Below are positions 63,482 through 64,000 of a DNA stretch of 64,000 bases, piece by piece. Location of the stretch: positions 1 through 64,000 of IMG/VR virus record IMGVR_UViG_3300031603_000003, one strand, 5' to 3'. This DNA comes from a virus. The position numbers and the translations under genes are program-made. Position 1 is the first letter of the stretch. Each line of letters opens with the position of its first letter. The notes under the pieces are model-generated. The model saw only the letters and a list, made by a program, of their open reading frames with translations. It made no database searches and was not told the origin of the DNA.

Positions 63482-64000
63482 TTAGACAAAGTCGGCTTCA
63501 GCGGCGCGCAATGTTGTAGTAACATTAAACGCACGTACTTCGCCGGCAGGTGCAACCTGCAGCTGAACATCAATTGCTTTCATTGCTTTGGCTAGAGGAT
63601 CCACATTGATAGCTAGGCGGAAAGCCGTTACTTCGTTAGGGACCATTAAGTCATAGGCACTTCTTAGCGCATTGTCTAGTGCGGTGATTGCTAAGCGATC
63701 TGGGGATTTACCCAGGTAACTACGCCCAATAGCTGCAGCACTGTGGAGCATCTTCTCGACCATCCAGAATGTACTGATTAACTGGTAATCAGACGACTCT
63801 GCGGCGAGTAAGAGTCCGTCGGATAGACGGATTCCACCGGCTTCAGCGATACCAACATTGATGCGAGCATCAGATAAGGCATCTACTTGGCTGGTACCTG
63901 CAGATGTACGTTCCGTGAAGGCCCCGCGTAATCTACGAGCATTGCTCAAGTACTTGGTGTATACAGCTTCTGAAGAGTCAGAGGCTGCTAGCAAACCAGC
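63482..64000 (-). CDS. Tail-sheath-like protein, C-terminal part (cut by window edge)
   Basis: The frame is open to the right edge, so the 5' part lies outside. The visible ~172 residues look like the C-terminal domain of a contractile sheath: helical arms (SSDYQLISTFWMVEKML, SAAAIGRSYLGKSPDRLAI, LDNALRSAYDLMV) and a final beta hairpin with alternating hydrophobics (MKAIDVQLQVAPAGEV, RAFNVTTTLRAAEADFV). Position directly before the tube genes supports this. No other candidate sheath gene is in the window. Confidence 0.65.
   Translation of the reverse strand, partial: AGLLAASDSSEAVYTKYLSNARRLRGAFTERTSAGTSQVDALSDARINVGIAEAGGIRLSDGLLLAAESSDYQLISTFWMVEKMLHSAAAIGRSYLGKSPDRLAITALDNALRSAYDLMVPNEVTAFRLAINVDPLAKAMKAIDVQLQVAPAGEVRAFNVTTTLRAAEADFV

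Overview
The window is part of the genome of a large tailed phage with a contractile tail (myovirus-like). The evidence is a long run of overlapping virion genes containing a tail-sheath-like C-terminus, tail-tube-like proteins, a Mu gp47/baseplate-J-like protein, a gp25/gp46-like protein and a gpD/gp27-like hub. The other strand carries a phage-type replication and repair block. No rRNA, integrase, terminase or confident tRNA is visible. Gene size and density (three consecutive proteins of about 2,400 to 2,750 residues) suggest a genome far larger than this window. The host cannot be read from the sequence.

Layout. Positions 1-11913 are all on the plus strand: a RecD2-like helicase, a DnaX-like clamp-loader ATPase, a MoxR-type AAA+ ATPase paired with a HELGH-metallopeptidase/VWA protein, a Cas4-like Fe-S nuclease, then about 14 small genes (an HTH-like protein, two small Cys-rich proteins, a WGR-like protein, a membrane protein) and one structured intergenic stretch at 9631-9790. 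A hairpin terminator at 11931-11951 separates this from the convergent minus-strand virion operon, which occupies the rest of the window and is transcribed from beyond its right edge.

The virion operon, read in its own direction from 64000 down, has a sheath C-terminus, a 33-codon gene, four tandem tail-tube-like paralogues, two paralogous proteins in the tail-assembly-chaperone position with a terminator-like hairpin between them, and then three giant genes where a tape measure and hub are expected. Giant 1 (2471 aa) carries an intein and a PD-(D/E)XK nuclease domain. Giant 2 (2752 aa) carries a DEDDh exonuclease signature and, further on, motifs resembling the two catalytic barrels of a single-chain RNA polymerase, including a DxDGD triad. 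Giant 3 (2417 aa) looks like a baseplate hub. Next come the gp25- and J-like baseplate genes and about ten large beta-rich tail-tip/fibre genes (13.6-33.8 kb). The operon ends with small genes and a Vsr/EDxHD-like nuclease that follows a 24-codon ORF.

Main interpretation (inference): the tail may carry and deliver enzymes. A PD-(D/E)XK nuclease, a DEDDh exonuclease and an RNA-polymerase-like core sit inside proteins encoded at the tape-measure position, which would fit a virion-packaged transcription and DNA-processing module. The motif readings are direct; enzymatic activity, packaging and injection are unproven.
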